DNA from: Ruminococcaceae bacterium FB2012
GTDB taxonomy: Bacteria; Bacillota; Clostridia; Oscillospirales; Ruminococcaceae
Assembly (NCBI GenBank): GCA_900104495.1
Contig: FMXS01000004.1
Location: forward strand, 370,633 to 434,632
Length of the DNA stretch: 64,000 nucleotides
Direction of reading: 5' to 3'
Numbering within the stretch: position 1 is the stretch's first letter; each line of letters opens with the position of its first letter. Of this stretch, positions 35,461 to 44,065 are shown one piece after another. The position numbers and the translations under genes are program-made. The notes beneath the pieces were generated by a model. The model was not told the origin of the DNA. It was given only the letters and a program-made list of their open reading frames with translations, and made no database searches.

Positions 35461-36660
35461 ATGAGTCTTAATTCCACGCCCTCCTCCGAGCGGGTGCATA
35501 TTGGCTTTTTCGGAAGGCGCAACGCCGGCAAATCCAGCCTTGTGAATGCTGTGACCAATCAGGAACTTGCAGTGGTCTCGGACACTCCCGGCACCACTAC
35601 CGACCCCGTCACCAAGGCTATGGAGCTTCTGCCTTTGGGACCTGTGGTGATAATTGACACTCCCGGCTTTGACGATGAAGGCTCCCTGGGCGCTCTGCGC
35701 GTCAAGAAGACCTCGCAGGTCCTCAACCGTGTGGATATAGCCGTTCTTGTGACGGATTTCACCAAGCCCCTCGGCGGCTGCGAACAGGAGCTTATCACGC
35801 TGTTCAGACAGAAGAACATACCCTTCATTATCGCGGGGAACAAGTGCGATCTTGCAGACACAGCCCCGGACGGCGAAAGGTTTCCTGTCAGCGCGCTGCA
35901 AGGAAAGAACATCCACGAACTTCGGGAGAAGATCGCTTCTCTGACGACTGCCAAAGATCAGACTTTGAAGATCGTCGGGGATGTTATAAACGCGGGGGAA
36001 CTGGCGCTGCTTGTGGTGCCGATAGACAAGGCGGCTCCCAAGGGCAGGCTCATCCTTCCGCAGCAAATGGTCATCAGAGATATTCTCGAAGCCGGAGCCT
36101 GCGCAGCTGTCGTTCGGGAAACCGAACTCAAAGACACACTTGACAGGCTCGTCAGCAAGCCGTCGGTGGTGATAACGGACAGTCAGGTCTTCGGTTTTGT
36201 GAGCAAGACCGTCCCGGAGGATATAAGGCTGACCTCTTTCTCGATCCTTATGGCAAAGTATAAAGGCTTTCTTGAAACCTCTGTCAAGGGAGCTGCTGCG
36301 ATCAAGGGCTTGAAGGACGGCGACAAGGTGCTGATCTCCGAAGGATGCACTCACCATAGGCAGTGCGGAGATATAGGCAGTGTCAAGCTGCCGGCTCTTT
36401 TGAAAAAGACCACCGGCGCCGAACTTGAAATTGAGCTTTCCTCGGGAAGAGAGTTTCCCGAGGAATTGGAAAAATACGCTCTTATTATCCACTGCGGAGC
36501 CTGTATGCTGACCGAACGGGAAATGCTTTTCCGTATGCGGACGGCAGTTGATGCAGGAATACCGTTCACGAACTACGGTGTCGCGCTGGCTTATATGAAC
36601 GGCATCCTCGGAAGGAGCCTTGAAGTCTTTCCGCAGGTCAGAGCACTGCTTGACGAATAA
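35461..36660 (+). CDS. hydF: [FeFe]-hydrogenase H-cluster maturation GTPase HydF
   Basis: A 399-residue protein. The GTPase domain shows HIGFFGRRNAGKSSLVNAV (P-loop), DTPGTTTDPV, IIDTPGFDD and NKCDL. A dimerisation domain follows. The C-terminal cluster-binding domain has CTHH near residue 298 and HCGAC near residue 345, giving the conserved iron-sulfur ligands. HydF is the scaffold on which the [2Fe] subcluster of [FeFe]-hydrogenase is assembled. The start has AAAGGGTG upstream. It leads the 12-gene run. A HydG gene is not present in the window. Confidence 0.95.
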   Translation: MSLNSTPSSERVHIGFFGRRNAGKSSLVNAVTNQELAVVSDTPGTTTDPVTKAMELLPLGPVVIIDTPGFDDEGSLGALRVKKTSQVLNRVDIAVLVTDFTKPLGGCEQELITLFRQKNIPFIIAGNKCDLADTAPDGERFPVSALQGKNIHELREKIASLTTAKDQTLKIVGDVINAGELALLVVPIDKAAPKGRLILPQQMVIRDILEAGACAAVVRETELKDTLDRLVSKPSVVITDSQVFGFVSKTVPEDIRLTSFSILMAKYKGFLETSVKGAAAIKGLKDGDKVLISEGCTHHRQCGDIGSVKLPALLKKTTGAELEIELSSGREFPEELEKYALIIHCGACMLTEREMLFRMRTAVDAGIPFTNYGVALAYMNGILGRSLEVFPQVRALLDE

Positions 36661-36662
36661 CG

Positions 36663-37721
36663 GTGAAGGATATGGATAACACGGTAAAAAAACTTATCGG
36701 CAAGCTCGAAGAGGAGCATTCACTGTCCCGCGAAGAGTGGTTGTCCGTCTTTGGCGGCTGGGACGATTCTGACAGAGCCTACGCCGCCGAAAAAGCACGG
36801 GCAATCAGTCTAAGAGTATACGGAAACAAGATTTTCATCAGAGGAATAGTCGAGTTTTCAAACGTCTGTAAAAACGACTGCTTCTACTGCGGGATAAGAC
36901 GCTCAAACACCAATGCTCAGCGTTACAGGCTTGACGATGAAGAGATACTGATGTGCTGTGACGAGGGCTATGAGCAAGGCTTCCGTACCTTTGTGCTTCA
37001 GAGCGGCGAGGACTTTGCGGTTTATCCGCCGGAGCGTATGGCGGATATCGTCAGAAGGATAAAAGAGGCTCACCCCGACTGCGCGGTGACGCTATCCTTA
37101 GGAGAACTTGAAAGAGACGCTTTAAAGCTCCTTAAAGATGCGGGCGCGGACAGATACCTTCTTCGGCACGAGACCGCCGACAAGGAGCATTACGCGAAGC
37201 TGCATCCTGCGGAAATGTCCTTTGAGCATAGGATGAACTGTCTTCGGACGCTGAAAGAACTGGGCTATCAGACCGGCGCCGGCTTAATGGTGGGTTCGCC
37301 TTATCAGACTAATGAATGCCTCGCGGAGGATATGGTCTTTCTCGGGGACTTCAAACCCCATATGATCGGCATAGGGCCCTTTCTTCCCCATAAGGACACG
37401 CCATTCCGCGATATGCCTAAGGGCTCTTACGAACTGACGCTGTTTATTCTCAGCCTGTGCAGGCTGATGCTCCCGGATGTGCTTCTGCCTGCTACCACGG
37501 CGCTGGGGACCATACGCGAGGGCGGCAGAGCCCAGGGTGTGCTTGCGGGTGCAAACGTCATCATGCCCAACCTTTCTCCGACGGCCGTGAGAAAGAAATA
37601 TATGCTTTACAACGATAAAATAGGTACCTCGGACAATACTTCCGACAGTCGTTTGAAGGTGGAGAAAGAAATGGCGGAGATCGGTTATGAAGTCGTTATC
37701 ACGAGAGGAGATCATATATGA
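36663..37721 (+). CDS. hydE: Radical SAM maturase HydE
   Basis: A 352-residue radical SAM protein. The cluster motif CKNDCFYCGI (CxxxCxxC) lies near residue 71, preceded by RGIVEFSNV, and the TIM-barrel continues with QSGED, LSLGE, YLLRHETAD and MVGSPYQT, all HydE-type. HydE acts on the Fe(CO)2CN synthon during H-cluster assembly. The start may be this GTG, 2 nt after the hydF stop, or ATG at 36672; neither has a good ribosome site, so translation is probably coupled to hydF. It overlaps the next gene by 4 nt (ATGA). Finding it fused in order to nitrogenase-like genes is unusual. Confidence 0.92.
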   Translation: MKDMDNTVKKLIGKLEEEHSLSREEWLSVFGGWDDSDRAYAAEKARAISLRVYGNKIFIRGIVEFSNVCKNDCFYCGIRRSNTNAQRYRLDDEEILMCCDEGYEQGFRTFVLQSGEDFAVYPPERMADIVRRIKEAHPDCAVTLSLGELERDALKLLKDAGADRYLLRHETADKEHYAKLHPAEMSFEHRMNCLRTLKELGYQTGAGLMVGSPYQTNECLAEDMVFLGDFKPHMIGIGPFLPHKDTPFRDMPKGSYELTLFILSLCRLMLPDVLLPATTALGTIREGGRAQGVLAGANVIMPNLSPTAVRKKYMLYNDKIGTSDNTSDSRLKVEKEMAEIGYEVVITRGDHI

Positions 37722-38485
37722 TTAAAATGGCGATATACGGCAAGGGCGGCATCGGGAAATCCACGGTTTCCTGCAATGTCAGCTCTGCGCTGTCGGCAAT
37801 GGGCCTTACGGTCATGCAGATCGGCTGCGATCCTAAAGCGGATTCGACTTCGCTTCTCCACGGAGGAGAGAGGATCCCCACCGTGCTTGACATGATCCGT
37901 GAGAAGGGAAAAAAGCTGTCTCTTGAAGATGTTGTTTACAAAAGCAGCGGGGGAGTTCTCTGCGTCGAGGCAGGCGGCCCGATCCCGGGTCTCGGATGCG
38001 CGGGACGCGGGATCATCAACGCCCTTGAAAACCTTGAAAAGCTGGGTGCCTACGATATTTACAAGCCGGATGTCATCATATACGACGTGCTTGGAGACGT
38101 GGTCTGCGGCGGGTTTTCCATGCCCATGAGAAAGGGCTACGCGGACAAGGTTTTCGTCGTGGCTTCGGGCGAGAAAATGGCGAGATACGCCGCGGCGAAT
38201 ATCTGCATGGCCGTGGAGAATTTCCGCAGCCGCGGCTATTCATCTCTGGGCGGGATCATCCTTAACCGCAGGAATGTGGAAAACGAGGATGAAGCTGTCT
38301 CAGAGCTGGCTAAGGATTTTGATACGGAGATCGTCGGGAAGATCGACCGCAGTATAGAGATCTCCAACGCCGACGACGCCGGAGAGGCTTTAGTCGTGAC
38401 TTCTCCCGAAAGCCTTCCGGCGAAGCAGTTCAAGGCTGTTGCGGAGCGTATGCTTGAGATCTGCGGAGGGATAAACAATGCTTAA
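37718..38485 (+). CDS. NifH-like reductase, set 1
   Basis: A 255-residue homologue of nitrogenase iron protein. It has the P-loop YGKGGIGKST, switch I GCDPKADST, the cluster Cys pair in GPIPGLGCAGRGI (near residue 95) and LGDVVCGGF (near residue 129). A dimer holding one [4Fe-4S] cluster and passing electrons in step with ATP hydrolysis is expected from the family. The usual C-terminal part of NifH is shorter. It overlaps hydE by 4 nt and the next gene by 8 nt. It is not the vanilla nitrogenase type: MQIGCDPKADSTSLLHGG is a divergent form. Partner is presumably the D/K pair that follows. Confidence 0.95.
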   Translation: MIKMAIYGKGGIGKSTVSCNVSSALSAMGLTVMQIGCDPKADSTSLLHGGERIPTVLDMIREKGKKLSLEDVVYKSSGGVLCVEAGGPIPGLGCAGRGIINALENLEKLGAYDIYKPDVIIYDVLGDVVCGGFSMPMRKGYADKVFVVASGEKMARYAAANICMAVENFRSRGYSSLGGIILNRRNVENEDEAVSELAKDFDTEIVGKIDRSIEISNADDAGEALVVTSPESLPAKQFKAVAERMLEICGGINNA

Positions 38486-39806
38486 AGCTGTCGGCGGCGT
38501 AAAATACGAAAAGCCGCCTTTCATCCGCTTGGGCGACGCAGACATACGCGAGCTGTTCCCCAGCGGACTTGAATACAACGCTCCCGCCAGGGGAGTCTGG
38601 AATATCGTTCACATGGGAGTGCTGGTGCCGGAGTCGCATCAGGTATATGTCTGCGCTCAGGGCTGTCTTCGGGGCGTGGCTCTTACCGTCGCTGAGACAG
38701 ATCAGATGGACAGGCTAAGCTGGGTATCCCTTTCCGAAGAGGATATGTTCGACGGCACCCTTGAAAGCGACGTGGTTGACGGTGTAGCGGAGGTCATAGA
38801 AAAGCTTTCGCATCGTCCGCCGGTGGTGCTGATCTTCCTTAGCTGTATGCATCTTTTCGCCGGCGCGGATTACGAAGTCATACTCGATCAGCTCCGTGCA
38901 AAATATCCCGATATAGATTTTATAGACTGCTATATGACACCTACCATGCGGGAGACCTTCTCGCCGGTAGTGTGGCTCAACAAGCGGATGTACTCGCTGA
39001 TAAAACCTCTGCCGCTTGATAAAAAATCTGTCAGCATCATCGGCTGCGACAGAGCTACGGATGAAAACTCCGAACTTGTGAAGCTTATCCGTGACAGCGG
39101 TCTTACCCTGCGGGATATCAATTACTGCAAGACCTACGGTGAGTTTCAGCGCATGGGTTCAAGCGCCGTAAACATCAGTTATCTTCCCACGGCTTTCGCC
39201 GCCTCGCAGGAGCTTTCTCAACGCACCGGAGCGTCGGCGCTTCACCTTCCCAACGCTTTTGATTACAATATCCTCAAAGAGAATTATCAAAAACTCTGCG
39301 AAACGCTTTGCATTGATGTTCTCGATCTTTCGGAATACGAGTGCAAGGCCGATGAAGCCCTTAAAAAGACGCTGGCGGCTGTCGGGAGCATCCCGATAGC
39401 GATAGATTATACCGCTGTAACACGGCCTTTTGAGCTTGTTTATATGCTTTCAGAAAAGGGCTTCAATGTCAGATATATCATCTCTGACGAAGTTGGCGAG
39501 GATGCTCAGCCGTTCAACAGGCTGAAAGAGAAATACCCGGATATTATGCTTTATTCATCCGACAACGTGAATATGTTCAATGCTGCGGATGAACCCAACG
39601 ATCCCGTTCTTGCCATAGGGCAGAAAGCCGCCTGGTTCTTCTCCACGGATAATTTCGTTGACATCGTATCTAACGGCGGGCTTTACGGCTTTGAAGGCAT
39701 TGCGTCGCTGGCGGAACTTATGACCGATGCTTTTCTGAACAAAAAGGACAGGCGCACTGTCATCCAGCAGAAGGGCTGGGGCTGCTCCTGCAACGCGCAG
39801 ATATAG
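38478..39806 (+). CDS. NifD-like nitrogenase component 1 subunit, set 1
   Basis: A 442-residue protein of the oxidoreductase/nitrogenase component 1 family. Cysteines are placed as in cluster-binding subunits: Cys59 and Cys63 in VYVCAQGCLRG, and Cys123 in FLSCMHLFAGAD. The phrase RLSWVSLSEEDMFDG and the later FNRLKEKYPDIMLYS are typical of this fold. The C-terminus carries an unusual GWGCSCNAQI tail. No FeMo-cofactor His/Cys ligands could be assigned by eye. It overlaps set-1 NifH by 8 nt. I infer a heterotetramer with the next gene; the substrate is unknown. Confidence 0.87.
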   Translation: MLKAVGGVKYEKPPFIRLGDADIRELFPSGLEYNAPARGVWNIVHMGVLVPESHQVYVCAQGCLRGVALTVAETDQMDRLSWVSLSEEDMFDGTLESDVVDGVAEVIEKLSHRPPVVLIFLSCMHLFAGADYEVILDQLRAKYPDIDFIDCYMTPTMRETFSPVVWLNKRMYSLIKPLPLDKKSVSIIGCDRATDENSELVKLIRDSGLTLRDINYCKTYGEFQRMGSSAVNISYLPTAFAASQELSQRTGASALHLPNAFDYNILKENYQKLCETLCIDVLDLSEYECKADEALKKTLAAVGSIPIAIDYTAVTRPFELVYMLSEKGFNVRYIISDEVGEDAQPFNRLKEKYPDIMLYSSDNVNMFNAADEPNDPVLAIGQKAAWFFSTDNFVDIVSNGGLYGFEGIASLAELMTDAFLNKKDRRTVIQQKGWGCSCNAQI

Positions 39807-39815
39807 GAGGGGCTT

Positions 39816-40973
39816 ATGAAAAATGTCAGCAGGATACTGCCGATGTATACGGCAGATACCTCGGGCGTCTGTTCGGCGCTTTACGAGCTGGGCGGGATGA
39901 CTGTCATCCACGACGCTTCGGGCTGTAATTCCACATATACGACCCACGACGAGCCCCGCTGGTACGACAGGCGCTCAATGGTCTTTATCTCCGCCCTTAC
40001 GGAAATGGACGCTATCATGGGCAACGACGAAAAGCTGGTAAACGACTGCATTTCTGCCGTGGCTGATCTTCACCCCGAGTTTATCGCCCTCTGCGGATCG
40101 CCTATGCCTATGATGACAGGCGTGGATTTTGAAGCTATCGCTTCGGAGATCAGAGATCGCTCCGGCATTCCGACTTTCGGACTTCATACCAACGGAACGG
40201 TATCTTATATAAGCGGAGCTTCTCAGGCTTTTGCGGCTGTTGTAAAGGAATTCGTCCGCAGAGTGCCGAAAACCGATAGTATAGGCGTCAACGTCATCGG
40301 CTTGACGCCACTCGATCATCCGCTGGGTACAGAAATTTCAATAAAGTCCTGGCTCACGACGAACGGAATGGAGCTTATATGCGGTCTCGGCATGGGAAGC
40401 ACCCTTGACGACGTCCGTAGGATGACCGCCGCAAAAGTGAATCTTGTGGTTTCAAATACCGGTCTTGAAGCGGCGGAATACCTTAGAAAATACTATGATA
40501 TTCCCTATGTTTTCGGCTTGCCCTTCGGGAACGGGTTCTCCCGCAGACTTGCGGACACGCTCAGATCCGAAGCAGAAAAGCCTTCCGTAAAAACGGGTGG
40601 ATATGTCCCCAAGGAAATGCTTTCCTTCCCCGACGCGGATACTCTTGTCATTGCCGAGGGAGTTTACGGAGCTTCTTTGTGCGCTGCTCTGAAAGCCGAT
40701 CTCGGTATAAAAGCGGGGCTGCTTTGTCCGCTGCCTGCCGATGATGTCTTTTACGGTTTTACAGGCGGGGACTGCGTTTTCTCCGAAGAAGACATTGAAG
40801 CTTTCATTGCGGATATGAAACCTAAAACTGTCATAGCGGACCCGCTGTATAAGTATATCATCCCGAAAGGCACAATGCACATTGAGCTGCCGCATCTTGC
40901 TTTTTCGGGGCGCACCTATCAGCGGAGCATACCCAATCTTATCAACACCGATATCAAGGAGTTATTCAAATGA
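39816..40973 (+). CDS. NifK-like nitrogenase component 1 subunit, set 1
   Basis: A 385-residue partner subunit. The N-terminus has CSALYELGGMTVIHDASGCN with Cys19 and Cys37, then EPRW, and Cys93 in ALCGSPMPMMTG, matching three cluster ligands of NifK-type subunits. The mid-region VIGLTPLDHPLGTEISIK resembles the segment found in the NifD/NifK/BchN/BchB/CfbD superfamily. It has a strong ribosome site AGGAGGGG and starts 9 nt after the D-like gene; its end overlaps set-2 NifH by 4 nt. Confidence 0.85.
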   Translation: MKNVSRILPMYTADTSGVCSALYELGGMTVIHDASGCNSTYTTHDEPRWYDRRSMVFISALTEMDAIMGNDEKLVNDCISAVADLHPEFIALCGSPMPMMTGVDFEAIASEIRDRSGIPTFGLHTNGTVSYISGASQAFAAVVKEFVRRVPKTDSIGVNVIGLTPLDHPLGTEISIKSWLTTNGMELICGLGMGSTLDDVRRMTAAKVNLVVSNTGLEAAEYLRKYYDIPYVFGLPFGNGFSRRLADTLRSEAEKPSVKTGGYVPKEMLSFPDADTLVIAEGVYGASLCAALKADLGIKAGLLCPLPADDVFYGFTGGDCVFSEEDIEAFIADMKPKTVIADPLYKYIIPKGTMHIELPHLAFSGRTYQRSIPNLINTDIKELFK

Positions 40974-41734
40974 TAAAATTAGCTATATACGGCAAAGGAG
41001 GCATCGGGAAATCCACCTGCACCTCAAACCTTTCTGCGGCTCTCGCAAAGCTTGGCAAGAAGGTCATACAGATCGGATGCGATCCCAAGGCGGATTCCAC
41101 GGTAAATCTTCTCCACGGAGATCCTGTCATCCCGGTTATGGATTATATGCGTATACACGACGAGGAACCCGACAGGATAGAGCAGATCACCAAGGTCGGG
41201 TACGGCGGAGTTGTCTGTATCGAGACCGGCGGACCCACTCCCGGCCTCGGATGCGCCGGGCGGGGTATAATCACCACATTCAGCCTGCTGGAGCAGCTTG
41301 AACTTTTCGAGCGCGTCAAGCCCGATGCTGTCCTTTACGACGTACTTGGCGATGTGGTCTGCGGAGGCTTCGCCGCTCCTATCCGCGAGGGCTATGCGGA
41401 AAAGGTGCTGATCGTGACCTCCGGGGAGAAAATGGCTCTCTATGCCGCCAATAACATCAACAGTGCCGTCAAGAATTTTGAGGACCGCAGCTATGCCAAG
41501 GTCCGGGGCATAATCATGAACCGCAGGAATGTGGAGAACGAGGAAGAAAAGGTCCGTGCTTTTGCCGAAGGCGCCGGACTGGAAATAACGGCAGATATCC
41601 CACGTTCCGCCGAGATAATCAAGTACGAAGATATGGGAATGACCTGCGTTGAAGGCGACCCGGAATGCGAGACCTCAAAGCGTTTTATGTCACTGGCGCA
41701 GCTTCTTATCGACGAGGACAACAACAATGACTGA
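40970..41734 (+). CDS. NifH-like reductase, set 2
   Basis: A 254-residue second NifH-like protein. It closely resembles set 1, with P-loop YGKGGIGKST, GCDPKADST, GPTPGLGCAGRG and LGDVVCGGFA, so both reductases hold the [4Fe-4S] Cys pair. Differences lie mainly after residue 200. It overlaps the K-like gene before it by 4 nt and the D-like gene after by 8 nt. Two reductases next to two component-1 pairs suggests a duplicated module in which each pair has its own electron donor. Confidence 0.95.
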   Translation: MIKLAIYGKGGIGKSTCTSNLSAALAKLGKKVIQIGCDPKADSTVNLLHGDPVIPVMDYMRIHDEEPDRIEQITKVGYGGVVCIETGGPTPGLGCAGRGIITTFSLLEQLELFERVKPDAVLYDVLGDVVCGGFAAPIREGYAEKVLIVTSGEKMALYAANNINSAVKNFEDRSYAKVRGIIMNRRNVENEEEKVRAFAEGAGLEITADIPRSAEIIKYEDMGMTCVEGDPECETSKRFMSLAQLLIDEDNNND

Positions 41735-43022
41735 AGCTTTTTACATTACCGCGGAAGAGCTTTCAAAACGCAGTCCCGACGACCTGCCGGAGGAGCTGAA
41801 TTCCGCAAAGCATATGATATACAGCTCTCCAGCGACCCTTGATTTCAACTCTCCCGGCGCTAAAGGTTTCGGCGTAAAGCGTGCGGGGCTGGTGATACCC
41901 GGCTCGGTGATGCTGCTTATCGCTCCGGGCTGCTGCGGAAGGAATACCCAGCTGCTCAACGATCTTGGCTACAGCGACAGGTTCTTCTATCTGATGCTTG
42001 ACGATACGGACATCGTCACGGGAAGATATGTAAGCAAGATACCCGAAGCCTGTGCAGAGCTTCTTGAAGAGCTTGACTATACTCCTTCGGTGATAATGCT
42101 TTGCGTGACCTGCGTTGACGCGCTTCTTGGCACCGATCTTGACCGCGTCTGCCGCGCCTGCTTTGACAAAACGGGAGTCAAAGCCGCTCCCGCATATATG
42201 TATGCGCTGACAAGAGAAAAGCGTCTGCCGCCCATGGGGCTTATCCGAAAGTCGGTCTATTCGCTTTTGGAAAAGCAGAAGCGTTATTCCAATGTCTGCA
42301 GCCTGCTGGGATATTTCTCGGCACTTGATGACGGCTGCGAGATCTATGACCTGCTTCGGTTCGCCGGGATAAAGCGGATAGGAGAGATCGGCCGCTGTCG
42401 TACATTTGAGGAATACTCGCAGCTTTCGCAGGCTAATTTCAGCATAGTCCTTAACTCCGAAGCGAGAGCAGCAGCACAGGATATGCAGGAACGTCTCGGC
42501 ATACCGTTTATAGAACTGACGAGGATGTATCGGCTCGATAAGATTAGAAATCAATACCGTCTGCTGGGGCAGGCCATAGGAGCCGAACTTGACGACAGCA
42601 CTTACTTCGATGAAGCAAGTAAAGTCATCGTAGATTTCAAAAACAAATACGGTCCGCTGACCTTTGCGGTGGGCGAGAGCCTTAACGCGGACAGCTTTGA
42701 GCTTTCTCTTGCCCTCTGCGAATACGGTTTCAAAGTCGCAGAGATATACGGTACCGTGGGAGAGCGTAATTTCGTTTTCGTAAAGAAGCTGTCGGAGGTC
42801 TCACCGAATACAAGGATATACTCAAATCTGTCTCCGACAATGATGAACTATGTTCCCTCGGACAAGGTGGATGCCGTTATCGGTGCTGATGCCTGCTACT
42901 ATCACGCCGGCAAGGCGGGAGTTGAATTCAACGGTGAAAATCAGCCCTTCGGCTACCGTGGGATCACAATGCTCTTCGGAGAACTTGACCGTGTACTTGA
43001 AGAAAGGGGGAGGGGAAAATGA
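41727..43022 (+). CDS. NifD-like nitrogenase component 1 subunit, set 2
   Basis: A 431-residue protein. Starts at ATG 41727, overlapping set-2 NifH by 8 nt; a longer in-frame reading begins inside that gene and is rejected. The region LVIPGSVMLLIAPGCCGRN (Cys69, Cys70) aligns with the Cys59/Cys63 region of the set-1 subunit, and Cys126 and Cys129 sit in LCVTCVDALLGTD. Fold motifs match set 1. It is shorter than standard NifD (about 480). Next gene overlaps by 4 nt. No substrate can be read from sequence. Confidence 0.85.
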   Translation: MTEAFYITAEELSKRSPDDLPEELNSAKHMIYSSPATLDFNSPGAKGFGVKRAGLVIPGSVMLLIAPGCCGRNTQLLNDLGYSDRFFYLMLDDTDIVTGRYVSKIPEACAELLEELDYTPSVIMLCVTCVDALLGTDLDRVCRACFDKTGVKAAPAYMYALTREKRLPPMGLIRKSVYSLLEKQKRYSNVCSLLGYFSALDDGCEIYDLLRFAGIKRIGEIGRCRTFEEYSQLSQANFSIVLNSEARAAAQDMQERLGIPFIELTRMYRLDKIRNQYRLLGQAIGAELDDSTYFDEASKVIVDFKNKYGPLTFAVGESLNADSFELSLALCEYGFKVAEIYGTVGERNFVFVKKLSEVSPNTRIYSNLSPTMMNYVPSDKVDAVIGADACYYHAGKAGVEFNGENQPFGYRGITMLFGELDRVLEERGRGK

Positions 43023-44065
43023 AAAAGCTTCTGAAGCATATTTCTCCCCTTGCGCCCGACGATTCGGGAGCCTGTTCGGTTCTCTACGAGCTTGGCGGGA
43101 TAACAGTGATCTGTGACGCCGGAGGCTGTGCCGGAAACGTCTGCGGATTTGACGAGCCGCGGTGGTTCGAGAAACGTTCTGCTTTGTTTTCTGCGGGACT
43201 TCGGGATATGGACGCTATCCTCGGGCGGGACGAGCTTCTTGTAAAAAAGCTGTCGATGATTACCGAACAAGTTGATGCAAAGTTCACGGCGATAGTCGGA
43301 ACGCCCGTTCCCGCAGTCATAGCCACCGATCTCAAAGCGCTGGAGCGCATGAGCGAAAAACGTACCGGCCTACCCTGCGTAGCCTTCCGTACCGACGGAA
43401 CAAGGCTTTACGATCACGGCGAGGAACTTGTCTACTCGAGGCTTTTCGATCAGTTTGCGAAAGAGAAGCGTCCCGTCAAAAAAGGCAAACTCGGAGTTAT
43501 CGGAGCTACTCCGCTTAACACCGGCGAGACTGTTTCCGACATTATCGTCAGCGTACTGAAACAGCAGGGCTGGAACGAAGCCGTCTGCTTCGGTATGGAC
43601 AGCGGACTTGACGAAATAATCAACGCAAGCGAATGCGAACGTCTGCTTGTGATCGCTCCCTCCGGGCTGAAAGCCGCAAGGCTTATGAACGAGCGTTTCG
43701 GCACGCCCTATGAAACAGACTATCCTTTCTCGGAGATACCGGAGGATGTTCACGGGAAAGTGCTTGTTGTGCATCAGCAATTCGCTGCGAACGCCCTCAG
43801 AGATCAGCTTGAAAAGCAGGGCTGCGAGGTCGTATGTGCAAGCTGGTTCAGAATGTATGACAGCTGCAAACGCGAGCAGGACGTTTATATCAAAGGCGAG
43901 GAAGATTTTTACGAGCTTGCCGTTAACGGCGGTTTTGATTATATCCTCGCGGATGAATTCTTCCGCCGCGCCGCCCGGGGATTCGCCGGAGTGTGGATAG
44001 ATCTTCCGCATTTTGCGGTAAGCGGCAGGCTCAACCGTGACAAACAGTTCAGCAAGGTGATATAA
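43019..44065 (+). CDS. NifK-like nitrogenase component 1 subunit, set 2
   Basis: A 348-residue subunit. Cys19 and Cys37 in the shared stretch GACSVLYELGG and DAGGCAGN are kept, but the third expected Cys is lost (AIVGTPVPAV instead of ALCGSPMPMM). Cys32 and Cys42 are additional. The set-1 motif EPRWF is kept. This suggests a different cluster environment from set 1. It overlaps the D-like gene by 4 nt and hypF by 1 nt, so hypF is translationally coupled to this nitrogenase-like cluster. Confidence 0.84.
   Translation: MKKLLKHISPLAPDDSGACSVLYELGGITVICDAGGCAGNVCGFDEPRWFEKRSALFSAGLRDMDAILGRDELLVKKLSMITEQVDAKFTAIVGTPVPAVIATDLKALERMSEKRTGLPCVAFRTDGTRLYDHGEELVYSRLFDQFAKEKRPVKKGKLGVIGATPLNTGETVSDIIVSVLKQQGWNEAVCFGMDSGLDEIINASECERLLVIAPSGLKAARLMNERFGTPYETDYPFSEIPEDVHGKVLVVHQQFAANALRDQLEKQGCEVVCASWFRMYDSCKREQDVYIKGEEDFYELAVNGGFDYILADEFFRRAARGFAGVWIDLPHFAVSGRLNRDKQFSKVI

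Noticed and set aside
41649..41726. 26-codon upstream extension of the set-2 D-like gene
   Set aside because: It lies inside the set-2 NifH gene, has no ribosome site, and the family start fits ATG 41727.
37718..44065. A genuine molybdenum nitrogenase operon
   Set aside because: The D/K-like subunits are short and divergent, no nifB, nifE or nifN is present, and FeMo-cofactor ligands could not be found; nitrogen fixation is not supported.
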